DNA of 36,226 bases, taken from Elainella saxicola E1. GTDB taxonomy: Bacteria > Cyanobacteriota > Cyanobacteriia > Elainellales > Elainellaceae. Below the pieces are notes generated by a model. The model saw only the letters and a program-made list of their open reading frames with translations, ran no database searches and was not told the origin of the DNA. Both the position numbers and the translations under genes were made by a program. Shown piece by piece: positions 16,838 through 24,160 of the stretch (position 1 is its first letter; the number at the start of each line of letters is the position of its first letter). The stretch covers positions 1 through 36,226 of the forward strand of contig LUGL01000086.1 in assembly GCA_002796835.1 (NCBI GenBank). The letters run 5' to 3'.

Positions 16838-17305
16838 ATGCCCCACAAAAACCTTGGCCGCTGGATTCGTCAGATGCTTTCACGCTGCTCTTGGGCTGGT
16901 GTAGCATTAGGACTGGGTTTACTGCTGTTACTAGGAATCTTTCAAAATTCAATTCCAGTGCAGGCTGCTTCTGCCCGATCGCTCATTGCCCAAACCGAAA
17001 CTACACAAACTTCTATGCCAGCTATTACGCCCTTATCTACCGACGCTATCAATGCAGCTCTGAATGAATTGACAGGTTGGAGTATCGATCGCGGCAAACT
17101 GCATCGTCAATTCCAATTTGGCTCATTCGTTGAAGCATTCGGCTTTATGTCCAGCGTGGCGCTTGTCGCTGAATCAATGGGACATCATCCAGAATGGTTT
17201 AATGTATATAATCGTGTCACTGTCGATTTGACCACTCATGATGCAGGTGGCATTACTGAACTGGATGTGAAACTTGCTCGTCGGATGAATGAGTTGGCTC
17301 AGTAA
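16838..17305 (+). CDS. Pterin-4a-carbinolamine dehydratase with N-terminal export signal
   Basis: The C-terminal part (about 62-155) is a full-length PCD/DCoH domain, which dehydrates 4a-hydroxy-tetrahydropterins. The family motif is intact: E112, H116, H117 and P118 in ESMGHHPEW, then Y124, H134 and D143. The first 60 residues are not part of the usual enzyme of about 95 aa. They contain a basic start ([17 protein letters not shown]), a hydrophobic stretch (about 19-34) and a possible signal-peptidase site after VQA (residue 43). This resembles a Sec signal peptide or signal anchor and predicts a lumenal or periplasmic enzyme. An internal ATG (residue 60) would give a cytosolic form, so the signal must be tested. 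No partner hydroxylase is nearby. Confidence 0.88.
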   Translation: MPHKNLGRWIRQMLSRCSWAGVALGLGLLLLLGIFQNSIPVQAASARSLIAQTETTQTSMPAITPLSTDAINAALNELTGWSIDRGKLHRQFQFGSFVEAFGFMSSVALVAESMGHHPEWFNVYNRVTVDLTTHDAGGITELDVKLARRMNELAQ

Positions 17306-17358
17306 CAGTCCCTTTGGTCGAAACAGCCCGCATATTATCTAGAGAGTTAGAAGTTCTG

Positions 17359-17404
17359 ATAGGACGGGCGAAACTTCGACTCAACCGAGTAACGCCCATC
17401 CTAT
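17359..17404. terminator. Long hairpin between convergent genes
   Basis: ATAGGA (17359-17364) and GGGCG (17366-17370) pair with CGCCC (17393-17397) and TCCTAT (17399-17404), with one C/A mismatch. An inner ACTC/GAGT hairpin occupies the loop. It lies between the dehydratase gene and the convergent small-protein gene and may stop transcription from both sides. It is also built like the dispersed palindromes elsewhere in the window. Confidence 0.55.
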
Positions 17405-17414
17405 GGCTGTGAAT

Positions 17415-17630
17415 TTATCTTTCGAGAACGGTCATGTATTTTCCGGCGGCAAAGGGAGCTGGCACGATCGGCGTAAATTTCACTCGATCGGTCGCAATGC
17501 GCTTCACATAAAATTCGTTGATCGTATGCAGAACCTGTTCCCGCGTGCCAATAATCCAGATTTGAGATTTATCGGTAGGCGAATTGTCACCACCAAACGG
17601 TGGCAGCAGTTCGTTGAACTCTGCCGTCAT
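17415..17630 (-). CDS. 71-aa conserved small protein of unknown function, copy 2
   Basis: This is the second member of the family seen at 636-848. It starts MTAEFNELLP, has a variable glycine- and proline-containing segment at 11-20, then DKSQIWIIGTR, VKRIA, FTPI and KYMTVL. About 52 of 70 aligned positions are identical to copy 1. Two in-frame ATGs exist. The one at 17636 is only 2 nt from GAGG, while the one at 17630 is 8 nt away and matches the copy 1 start, so I use 17630. The GAGG lies in a predicted 11-bp stem. It converges on the exported pterin dehydratase gene. Function is unknown. Confidence 0.78.
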   Translation of the reverse strand: MTAEFNELLPPFGGDNSPTDKSQIWIIGTREQVLHTINEFYVKRIATDRVKFTPIVPAPFAAGKYMTVLER

Positions 17631-17857
17631 ATTCATTGCCTCGCTAATCGTTGAGCTGAGAAGAAAAGCTCAAGACTTGGCTCCCTATACCACTTTTTAA
17701 GCATTAGCGAGGCGTTGATCGATTATCATGATCAACAACCAATGCCCTCTGCCTGTTTCAGGGGGTGTAGGCTAGCTGGTTAGGAGTGTTGGTACCACTC
17801 TTAATCAGCGACCAAGCCTTAAGCCTGTCTACTGGTCATTCGCTTGGAAAACCAGCA
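17631..17857 (-). promoter_or_regulatory. Structured 5' leader (candidate cis-regulatory RNA), copy 2
   Basis: Plus-strand positions of arms: H1 17851-17857 with 17830-17836 (one G-U). H2 runs 17775-17809, with inner stem GAGTG/CACTC. H3 pairs 17759-17762 with 17752-17755. H4 (GTTGATC/GATCAAC) pairs 17730-17736 with 17714-17720. H5 (TTGAGCT/AGCTCAA) pairs 17667-17673 with 17651-17657. A perfect 11-bp long-range stem pairs GCCTCGCTAAT (17703-17713) with ATTAGCGAGGC (17638-17648). It buries the whole GAGG ribosome site of the downstream gene. The order H1-H4 then RBS stem matches copy 1, while sequences of H3, H4 and the RBS stem differ. Folding was by eye. Confidence 0.65.
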
Positions 17858-17863
17858 CTTATT

Positions 17864-17913
17864 AGCATAGAGGAAAGTTCGATCGCACACAAGCGTAACA
17901 ACGGTTTTGTCAA
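17864..17913 (-). promoter_or_regulatory. Promoter of small-protein module, copy 2
   Basis: On the minus strand TTGTGT (plus 17887-17892) and TATGCT (plus 17864-17869) are separated by 17 nt. TTGACA lies further upstream (plus 17908-17913). Boxes, spacing and the upstream element match copy 1. The predicted start falls at about 17857, the first base of hairpin H1. Confidence 0.7.
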
Positions 17914-18085
17914 TAAATCGTGAGAATTGGGCGATCGGATTTTTCTGCTATTCGATTGGACGCACCATTAGCGTCGTCCCGCTGTTAACCTTTGTCGTTA
18001 GCCAATTATTCTCTTGAGTCATCATAGTATCGAGGGTGTTTGAATTAGCAACCGCAGCAACCTTAGTCATCTTGCTAGAATGGCA

Positions 18086-19219
18086 CTATTCGCTCAGCGG
18101 CAACGCATGTAAAAAACCTAGTTTTTCTAATGCATAGGCGATCGCTTCTGTTCGACTTTGCACGTTCAATTTTCGATATATGCTTTCCAGATGCTTACGG
18201 ACTGTGCTTGGTCCAACACCCAATTTTGCTGCAATCATCTTGTTGTCATTACCTTGTATTATCCAAAATAAAACCTCGGTTTCTCGCTGGCTGAGGTCCA
18301 AAAGTTCTAGAGACTTCAATGACGATAGGGTTTGTTCTTCCAGCAGGAGTAAATATCGTTCTGTATTCTGTTCAATGACTAAACGAATAACTAATTGCTT
18401 ATCATCCTGTTGAATTCGTAGTGGCAACCAAGTTCCTGGGAGATCCGTTTTTTCAGTTATATTGCTGATTTGATACTTGACCCATGCCCATAGATGCTCT
18501 GGAAGTTGAAGTGAACTAGTGGGTTTAGAAAAGTAAGTTTCTAGCCACACTACAGCTTGGGGCGTAATCCATTGCACTTGTCCTTCACTGTTCAAACTTA
18601 CCAAACTTAGATGATTGAGCGCGTGCTGAAGTTGATTTAACTCTTTTTGTAATTGCTGGTAGTGTTGAGCATTGCAATAGGCTTGAAACAAGTGCGGACA
18701 AATCAGATTAAGAATGAGGCGATCGCGTTCTGTAAAGTTAGGTTGAGAACGATGAAATGAAAAACCTAATAAGGATGCATTTATTTGAGTGAATTTGTGG
18801 CTACGGTCGAGATTTGCATTGGGTAGAAAGAAGACCATTTGATCTTTGAAATCAAACAATCGAAAGAATTGCTGATAAAGCCCCTCAAGACGGTAGAGTT
18901 CTTGTTGATTGATAAAGTCTGAGATTTTATTGACTCCATTAAGCGCCTGGGGCATTCGTTGAGTGATCGGATGCTCGTAAAAGTGCTGATGAATGACTCT
19001 TTCCATTTCAGAACCCCAACCAGGACAATCGGGAAGAAATGTTGACCGAATCTGGCGCGTTTCAATGCATGAGGAATGGAAATTGATGAAATCGCCTGGA
19101 ACTAGCTGATTCAAGATTAAGAGCGCATCGACACCAAAGGTATCTAGATTGCGGAGGGTATAGATTTTTTGAATGCTTTGATTGAGGGTCTGCATATCCT
19201 TGAATGTCAAGGGTTCCAT
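18086..19219 (-). CDS. LuxR-family transcriptional regulator
   Basis: The 377-aa protein has a C-terminal GerE/LuxR helix-turn-helix (about 310-370): LSQRETEVLFWIIQGNDNK, then MIAAKLGVGPSTVRKHLESI and YRKLNVQSRTEA. The N-terminal 300 residues have no receiver domain and no phosphorylatable aspartate pattern. They look like a GAF/PAS-type sensory region, as in other cyanobacterial stand-alone LuxR proteins, so a ligand or redox cue is possible but not shown. It is divergent from the unknown gene at 19389, with a 169-bp shared control region. An imperfect palindrome lies 17-37 nt upstream of its ATG. It probably regulates itself, its neighbour or both. Confidence 0.88.
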   Translation of the reverse strand: MEPLTFKDMQTLNQSIQKIYTLRNLDTFGVDALLILNQLVPGDFINFHSSCIETRQIRSTFLPDCPGWGSEMERVIHQHFYEHPITQRMPQALNGVNKISDFINQQELYRLEGLYQQFFRLFDFKDQMVFFLPNANLDRSHKFTQINASLLGFSFHRSQPNFTERDRLILNLICPHLFQAYCNAQHYQQLQKELNQLQHALNHLSLVSLNSEGQVQWITPQAVVWLETYFSKPTSSLQLPEHLWAWVKYQISNITEKTDLPGTWLPLRIQQDDKQLVIRLVIEQNTERYLLLLEEQTLSSLKSLELLDLSQRETEVLFWIIQGNDNKMIAAKLGVGPSTVRKHLESIYRKLNVQSRTEAIAYALEKLGFLHALPLSE

Positions 19220-19235
19220 ACAATCTTTCAGGGCT

Positions 19236-19256
19236 AAATTAGGGGCTACCTAAATT
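19236..19256. promoter_or_regulatory. Candidate operator palindrome upstream of the LuxR-type gene
   Basis: AAATTAGG (19236-19243), five bases, then CCTAAATT (19249-19256): seven of eight positions are symmetric. LuxR-type HTH dimers bind palindromes of about this size, and the site is close to the regulator's own start at 19219. This is suggestive only. Confidence 0.35.
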
Positions 19257-19327
19257 GATCACTAGGTGTACGAAATTTACCAGAAATTGTAACGATCGCT
19301 TAATAAACGTATGGGTCAAATGTCGAA

Positions 19328-19356
19328 TTGCTTCCTGAACACCCACAACATATCTT
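19328..19356 (+). promoter_or_regulatory. Candidate promoter of the 19389 gene
   Basis: TTGCTT at 19328-19333 and TATCTT at 19351-19356 have a 17-nt spacer. A start near 19362 would leave a leader of about 27 nt with the AAGGAG ribosome site. A second candidate (TTGTAA 19287-19292, TATGGG 19310-19315) lies upstream. Confidence 0.4.
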
Positions 19357-19388
19357 CGTATTTGTAGCAAGCAAAAAGGAGCATTGAC

Positions 19389-19937
19389 ATGAGCATAACG
19401 ATCGCTGCTACTGCCTCTGGAAACTCCATTCCCCAGACGGCTGTGGGTGAAAGTGTCATCAACGGAGATTTTACGATCAACTACAATCGCTACAAAGACC
19501 TCAGTGATCCGACAAATCCCACCGATAGATATAGCTTTACAACAGGTGATGGTGTAGATGAGGAGACGAATTGGACATTCTATTTTAATGAAGACCCAAA
19601 TTTTTCACTTTTTTCATCTTCACAACCATTGACATCTGCGTTGCTCATGTTGACTTTGACACCAAAAGATCCAACTGATGGGATCACGACGGATGCTCTT
19701 TGGATAGAAACGCTGGAAATAATTGGTGGTGCTGCTCCTAATGCTCCAGAGTTTCAGAGCCTACCCGGTGGTGTCACTGCTACCATTCAGATTGAGTTGC
19801 TCGACAGGTTGCCTAGCTACTCTTCGGCTAACATTCTGGCGATCCTATTCAGCAGTGTTGGTGGTCGAATATCAATGCGTTATCAAGATGACGCGATCAT
19901 CTCCTCTGCCACGCTTGAACTGACTCAAAACTCTTGA
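19389..19937 (+). CDS. Hypothetical protein, beta-rich and acidic (182 aa)
   Basis: I do not recognise this protein. It starts MSITIAATASGNSIPQ and is rich in serine, threonine, aspartate and aromatic residues, in alternating patterns that suggest a beta-sandwich. No signal peptide, membrane helix, cysteine or RTX nonapeptide is seen. AAGGAG ending 8 nt before the ATG gives a confident start. It is divergent from the LuxR-type regulator and lies upstream of gene debris and the RTX protein. The context suggests an extracellular or surface role, perhaps by type I secretion without a Sec signal, but this is inference only. Confidence 0.65.
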   Translation: MSITIAATASGNSIPQTAVGESVINGDFTINYNRYKDLSDPTNPTDRYSFTTGDGVDEETNWTFYFNEDPNFSLFSSSQPLTSALLMLTLTPKDPTDGITTDALWIETLEIIGGAAPNAPEFQSLPGGVTATIQIELLDRLPSYSSANILAILFSSVGGRISMRYQDDAIISSATLELTQNS

Positions 19938-20082
19938 CAACTTTCCAGGTGTGGTTTGCTGGGCTTGATGTTTGAGTTAATTCAAGAAAACTAACCATCA
20001 TATACATTTCATAGCCTCACTGACTTCTGTTGTTTCAACGTTTTCAGCCCTCAGTCTAGTACGTTTACCTATAGAGAAAACA

Positions 20083-20311
20083 ATGAACGACACGATCACG
20101 ATTCCTCGCACAACCTTCATTTCGATTATCAATTCACTTGTTGGTGGGTACCCAAATCCAGAAGGCGGTCCACAGCCCCCCGATTCCTGGGATCCAGTGA
20201 TTCGTAGAGCGTTTAATCAAGTTCGCTTGCATCTGAATCAATGGAGGATTACAAGAAGCGCGCTCTGCGTTGAGTGCAAAGCTAGTTGAGCAGGGCATAT
20301 CGCAACTGTAA
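20083..20311 (+). pseudogene. Probable remnant of a larger gene, frame-shifted
   Basis: The ATG at 20083 opens a frame with a well-formed start (MNDTITIPRTTFISIINSLV, then GGYPNPEGGPQPPDSWDPVI). From about residue 50 it degrades to an implausible tail and stops at 20289. Another frame over 20261-20311 reads RSALSAKLVEQGISQL followed by TAA, a convincing protein C-terminus. I infer that the N- and C-terminal ends of a longer protein were brought together by an internal deletion and frameshift. From memory, similar N-termini occur in longer cyanobacterial proteins, but I cannot confirm this. The function of an intact version is unknown to me. Confidence 0.5.
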
Positions 20312-20626
20312 GGAAGAGAAAAGCTTATGGTGAAACTAGATTGCTCATTTCACAAGTTGTCTTGATACCCCTATTAGCCTTGAGTATCCACTTTGAAGTG
20401 CTGCTGCTTCCAAAAGATTTGCCTGCATTAGGATAAACTGCCAAAGGCGATATCCAACAAGCTACAATCGCCAACTTTTATCGTTCTGATCTCGCATCCG
20501 CTAATGACTTGCCGCTTTGGCAGAGGTGGAAATTCACCTCAAATCAAATGAAATTGCTGCACAAAAGGAATCGAGCAAAGAAGTCCAGGCTGCCTATCAA
20601 CAAACTACAGTTTCAGGAGAAAAATA
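20312..20626 (+). other. Gene debris before the RTX gene
   Basis: No intact gene lies here. From 20508 to about 20620 one frame reads as helical, coiled-coil-like protein (AALAEVEIHLKSNEIAAQ and on to QAAYQQTTVSGE), preceded by a stop in frame and continuing into the RTX gene out of frame. This looks like the tail of a lost gene. The rest (20312-20507) has stops in all frames and no recognised motif. Confidence 0.4.
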
Positions 20627-22405
20627 TTGGTTTTTACTACACGAGTTCTCTATGGTACTTCTGGTCCAGATATTCTGACGGATATAAATGATAATGGCTC
20701 TACCTATATCCATGGTTTAGGCAGCGACGACATCATTTATGGTCTTGGTGGTTATGACGTACTCGATGGTGGATCGGGGCTAGACGAATTGCGCGGTGGT
20801 GCTGACAATGATGATTACATCCTCAACGATGCCACCCTGATTAATAGCTCCTATACCTGGGATACGGTAATTGAAAATGCGAATGAAGGCTTTGACACAG
20901 TTTATGCTTCTGCCGATGTGGGGCGTTACACGTATCAGCTTGGAGCCAATGTCGAGAGCCTTTTTGCAACAGGTGTTTCTGTCTTTAGGCTCTGGGGCAA
21001 CGAACTAGCTAATGGCTTGTATGGCAACGTTGCGGATAATGTGATCGCTGGGTATACCGGTAATGATCAATTGGATGGTAGAGCTGGCTTCGATGAATTG
21101 AGCGGTGGTGCCGATAATGATAATTACATCCTCAACGATGCCACCCTCATTAATGGTTCATATATCTGGGATACGGTAATTGAGAATGCGGATGAGGGCC
21201 TTGACACAGTTATTGCCTCTGCCGATGTGGGTCGTTATACGTATCAACTTGGAGCCAATGTCGAGAATTTAATTGCAACAGGTGTTTCTGTCTTTAGGCT
21301 TTGGGGAAATGAGATAAACAACTATTTGGAAGGCAACACTGCGGATAATGTGATCGCTGGGTATGCCGGTAATGATCTATTGGCTGGGATGAATGGCTTC
21401 GATCAACTAACTGGTGGCACAGGTGATGATACTTATACCCTTACGGCTTATGATGGGCAACAATGGGATACCGTAATTGAGAATGCCAATGAAGGTATTG
21501 ACACGGTTTATATTAAAAGCACTAATAGCTTTTTACTCTCCTATACGCTTCCAGACAACGTTGAGAATCTAATTAGTGACTCTGCTAGTCTTACTCAGTT
21601 GTTAGGCAGCGGATTAAACAACAGCCTGACTGGCGATTTCATTGTTAATGCAATCTATGGCTATGCGGGCAACGATGAGTTGAATGGCGGCAACAACTTA
21701 GACGGACTGTACGGTGGTTTGAATAATGATGTGTATATCCTCAACGATGCTACCCTTATTCATGGCTCCTATACCTGGGATTCGGTGATTGAAAATGCGG
21801 ATGAGGGCACTGACACAGTTTATGCCTCTGCCAACGTGGGGCTTTATACTTATGAGCTTAGAGCCAATGTCGAAAATCTAGTGGCAACTGGCAATTCTGT
21901 TTTTAGGCTCTGGGGCAACATACTCAATAACAGATTGACAGGAAACAACGCGGCTAACGTCATTGCTAGCTATGCAGGCAGGGACACTTTAGTTGGCAAG
22001 GGAGGTAATGATACCCTAACAGGTGGCGCAGATAAAGATATCCTGACGGGTGGTGCAGGAGGCGATCGCTTTGACTACAAAACCCTGACCGATTCTCTCT
22101 TATCCCGCTTTGATGTGATCAAAGATTTTAATGCTACGGTGGGCAATGATCTGTTCCTGGTTACGACTGCCCGCAGTGGTTTTTCTGATGTTGGAACGGT
22201 CGCTACTCTTGACAGATCTGGTATTGCAGCTAAGTTGACCACAACAGACTTTGCAGCGAATGGGGCAGCTCAATTTACCTTTGGAACTCGTAGTTTTGTG
22301 GCGATTAACAATGAAACCGCAGGCTTTAATACAACAACGGATTCTATTATTGAAATCACAGGTTTGGTAGGAAGCCTGAGCCTAGATAATTTTGTTATTG
22401 CCTAA
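20627..22405 (+). CDS. RTX calcium-binding putative surface protein with bluetail-like C-terminus
   Basis: The 592-aa acidic protein contains hemolysin-type glycine-aspartate nonapeptides (GLGGYDVLDGGSGLDELRGG at 39-58, GNDTLTGGADKDILTGGAGG at 460-479). Between them lie four repeats of about 100-103 residues, starting near 64, 167, 270 and 370. Each has a WDTVIEN / DTVYASADVG / FRLWGN / NVIAGYAGND pattern. Unit 3 is strongly diverged. The C-terminal 110 residues (GDRFDYKTLTDSLLSRFDVI to LDNFVIA) match what I recall as the cyanobacterial 'bluetail' domain of secreted surface proteins. No Sec signal is present, so C-terminal type I secretion is likely. The start is TTG 20627, with AGGAGA 7 nt upstream. 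No T1SS genes are nearby. Confidence 0.9.
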   Translation: MVFTTRVLYGTSGPDILTDINDNGSTYIHGLGSDDIIYGLGGYDVLDGGSGLDELRGGADNDDYILNDATLINSSYTWDTVIENANEGFDTVYASADVGRYTYQLGANVESLFATGVSVFRLWGNELANGLYGNVADNVIAGYTGNDQLDGRAGFDELSGGADNDNYILNDATLINGSYIWDTVIENADEGLDTVIASADVGRYTYQLGANVENLIATGVSVFRLWGNEINNYLEGNTADNVIAGYAGNDLLAGMNGFDQLTGGTGDDTYTLTAYDGQQWDTVIENANEGIDTVYIKSTNSFLLSYTLPDNVENLISDSASLTQLLGSGLNNSLTGDFIVNAIYGYAGNDELNGGNNLDGLYGGLNNDVYILNDATLIHGSYTWDSVIENADEGTDTVYASANVGLYTYELRANVENLVATGNSVFRLWGNILNNRLTGNNAANVIASYAGRDTLVGKGGNDTLTGGADKDILTGGAGGDRFDYKTLTDSLLSRFDVIKDFNATVGNDLFLVTTARSGFSDVGTVATLDRSGIAAKLTTTDFAANGAAQFTFGTRSFVAINNETAGFNTTTDSIIEITGLVGSLSLDNFVIA

Positions 22406-22539
22406 ACTCATTTCCACAAGATGATCAATGTCAGAATCACCCACGAGGGTAATATCGAAATCTAGGTATGCTAGCTAGACTTAGTAAAATTAGAAGCTTA
22501 AGTAATTCAAGCATTTTGAGGAGTTGAGGTGCTTAAGTA

Positions 22540-23034
22540 ATGAGCATTCAATTTAGTGGCACGTTGACTGAACAGCAATTTAATCGTTTTCAGGAATGTT
22601 GTACACCAGCCGTTTTAAGGTGGATCTTAAAGTGGCTTCCCTGGTTCTGGCTCGGACTTATCCTAATACAAGTGCTAAGTTTCTCTGGCTACATAGGAAG
22701 TTTTGGGATGTTTCGTGATGTATTTTTACTCCTGTATTTCCTGCTTATCCTAAAATTTAGAGAACGCCAAATTAGACGAGCATGGCAAAGCAACAAACTT
22801 GTTCAAGGGGAAATATCTGGAGTAATTGATCAAGAAGGTATTGTTTGGAGCCACGCTTATGGTGAGCTGAGATACCCTTGGGAAATTATACTTAAGTATC
22901 GAGAAGTGGCAGATATTTTTCTGCTTTATACAGCTATCAATCAAGCACTTCTATTGCCCCATAGTTTTTTTAACTCTGAAGAAGATTGGAAACAGTTTAG
23001 ACAGTTAATTGCCGAGAAACTGCCCAAGAAATAG
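22540..23034 (+). CDS. YcxB-like membrane protein
   Basis: The 164-aa protein has a short soluble N-terminus, two membrane helices (about 26-48 and 56-72, WILKWLPWFWLGLILIQVL and FLLLYFLLIL), and a C-terminal domain. The pattern GEISGVIDQEGIVWSHAYGE, then LRYPWEIILKYREVADIFLL and NQALLLPHSFF, is that of YcxB-type (PF14317) domains. Function of the family is unknown. It is monocistronic, 134 bp after the RTX gene, with a GAGGAG-like site about 14 nt before the ATG. Confidence 0.75.
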   Translation: MSIQFSGTLTEQQFNRFQECCTPAVLRWILKWLPWFWLGLILIQVLSFSGYIGSFGMFRDVFLLLYFLLILKFRERQIRRAWQSNKLVQGEISGVIDQEGIVWSHAYGELRYPWEIILKYREVADIFLLYTAINQALLLPHSFFNSEEDWKQFRQLIAEKLPKK

Positions 23035-23171
23035 CGTTAAAGTGAGTACAAACTGAATCGCTAGAACAATCAATTCGTCAGTATGATGGATCCGTTCGAT
23101 CGCATCAACATAAAATAGTTCAAAGTGACAAAACATATATCTGATGATTTCCTACTTGAGGTGACCAGTAT

Positions 23172-24038
23172 TCATCCAAATACAGTTTCGATCGCAGCCA
23201 ACAAATGCTGATGCACTGTGGAATTAATTGCGATCGCCAATCCGGGTCGCTCATAATTTGAGCAAGCAGACAAAGGTGGCAAGGGTTCGCCTCGATGAGT
23301 TGTGACAATGCACCCAGCTTCTTGCGCCAAAAAAGCCAGTGCTGCACCATCAATAAACTTACCCACTCGGATTACTGCTCCCGACAATTCACCGTTTAAC
23401 ATACCATTCACATTAGGGATGGCCTGCGCTTTGGAGTAACCAGTTTCTACAGCAATCACCTGGTATTCAGCAGGAAGGGCCGTCGCCAACGCAGTCATTT
23501 TTAACCCCAAAAAGATCGCAGGTTTTGCTGCTTCAATTTTCAAGGGGTGGCAATCTGCAAATCCGCCATCTAATGTTCCTTGCCAGCATCCTTGTCCGCG
23601 TAAAGCATAGAAATAAGTGTTTTGGGCCGGCGTAATTGCAATGACAGCCTCATATTCATCAGCATTCAGAACGCCGAGAATAATTTGATAATTAGTATAT
23701 CCATCCAAATAAAATTGCGTTCCATCGATCGGATCCAACGTCACCAAGTAATCATCCTGATCGCCTAATTCGATCGATCGAAAATACTTGGTGTTATAGG
23801 ATTTTTCGTACTCTTCTCCATAAAAGCGAATTTGCGGAAAATGACCGAGTAGCGCTACTTCTATCAGGGTTTGAATTGACAGATCGGCATCGCTTAAGGC
23901 TGCGCCAAACTTACTGTCAGCCTCTTTATCGGGATGCGCCACAATATCTGCCTGGATTTGCTTAGCGTAGGCCGCTGCGATTTTGAGATAGGGAAACAGC
24001 GTTTCGATAATTTGCTGTGGTGTTGGTGTGGATGTCAT
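23172..24038 (-). CDS. Inositol monophosphatase/CysQ-family phosphatase
   Basis: The 288-aa protein belongs to the Mg2+-dependent, Li+-sensitive phosphatase superfamily that includes inositol monophosphatase and 3'(2'),5'-bisphosphate nucleotidase. Metal-binding residues are E75/E76 in FYGEEYEKS and the signature DPIDGT at 102-107. The second motif is present as FIDGAALAFLAQEAGC with D230, replacing the usual W-D-x-A-A. Substrate cannot be decided from sequence; inositol phosphate, PAP or fructose bisphosphate are all known in the superfamily. The gene is divergent from the AAA ATPase, with 122 bp between the start codons I prefer. Confidence 0.88.
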   Translation of the reverse strand: MTSTPTPQQIIETLFPYLKIAAAYAKQIQADIVAHPDKEADSKFGAALSDADLSIQTLIEVALLGHFPQIRFYGEEYEKSYNTKYFRSIELGDQDDYLVTLDPIDGTQFYLDGYTNYQIILGVLNADEYEAVIAITPAQNTYFYALRGQGCWQGTLDGGFADCHPLKIEAAKPAIFLGLKMTALATALPAEYQVIAVETGYSKAQAIPNVNGMLNGELSGAVIRVGKFIDGAALAFLAQEAGCIVTTHRGEPLPPLSACSNYERPGLAIAINSTVHQHLLAAIETVFG

Positions 24039-24160
24039 CGGTGAACGAGAATGAGGTCATCCATAGCTTACCGCAACGGCAATGTAACGAAGCCGACATA
24101 ATTTGCCCTGCTGACTGGTCTCTCAATTTCTATACTGAAGAGGCAAGGGAGGATCAAGGC

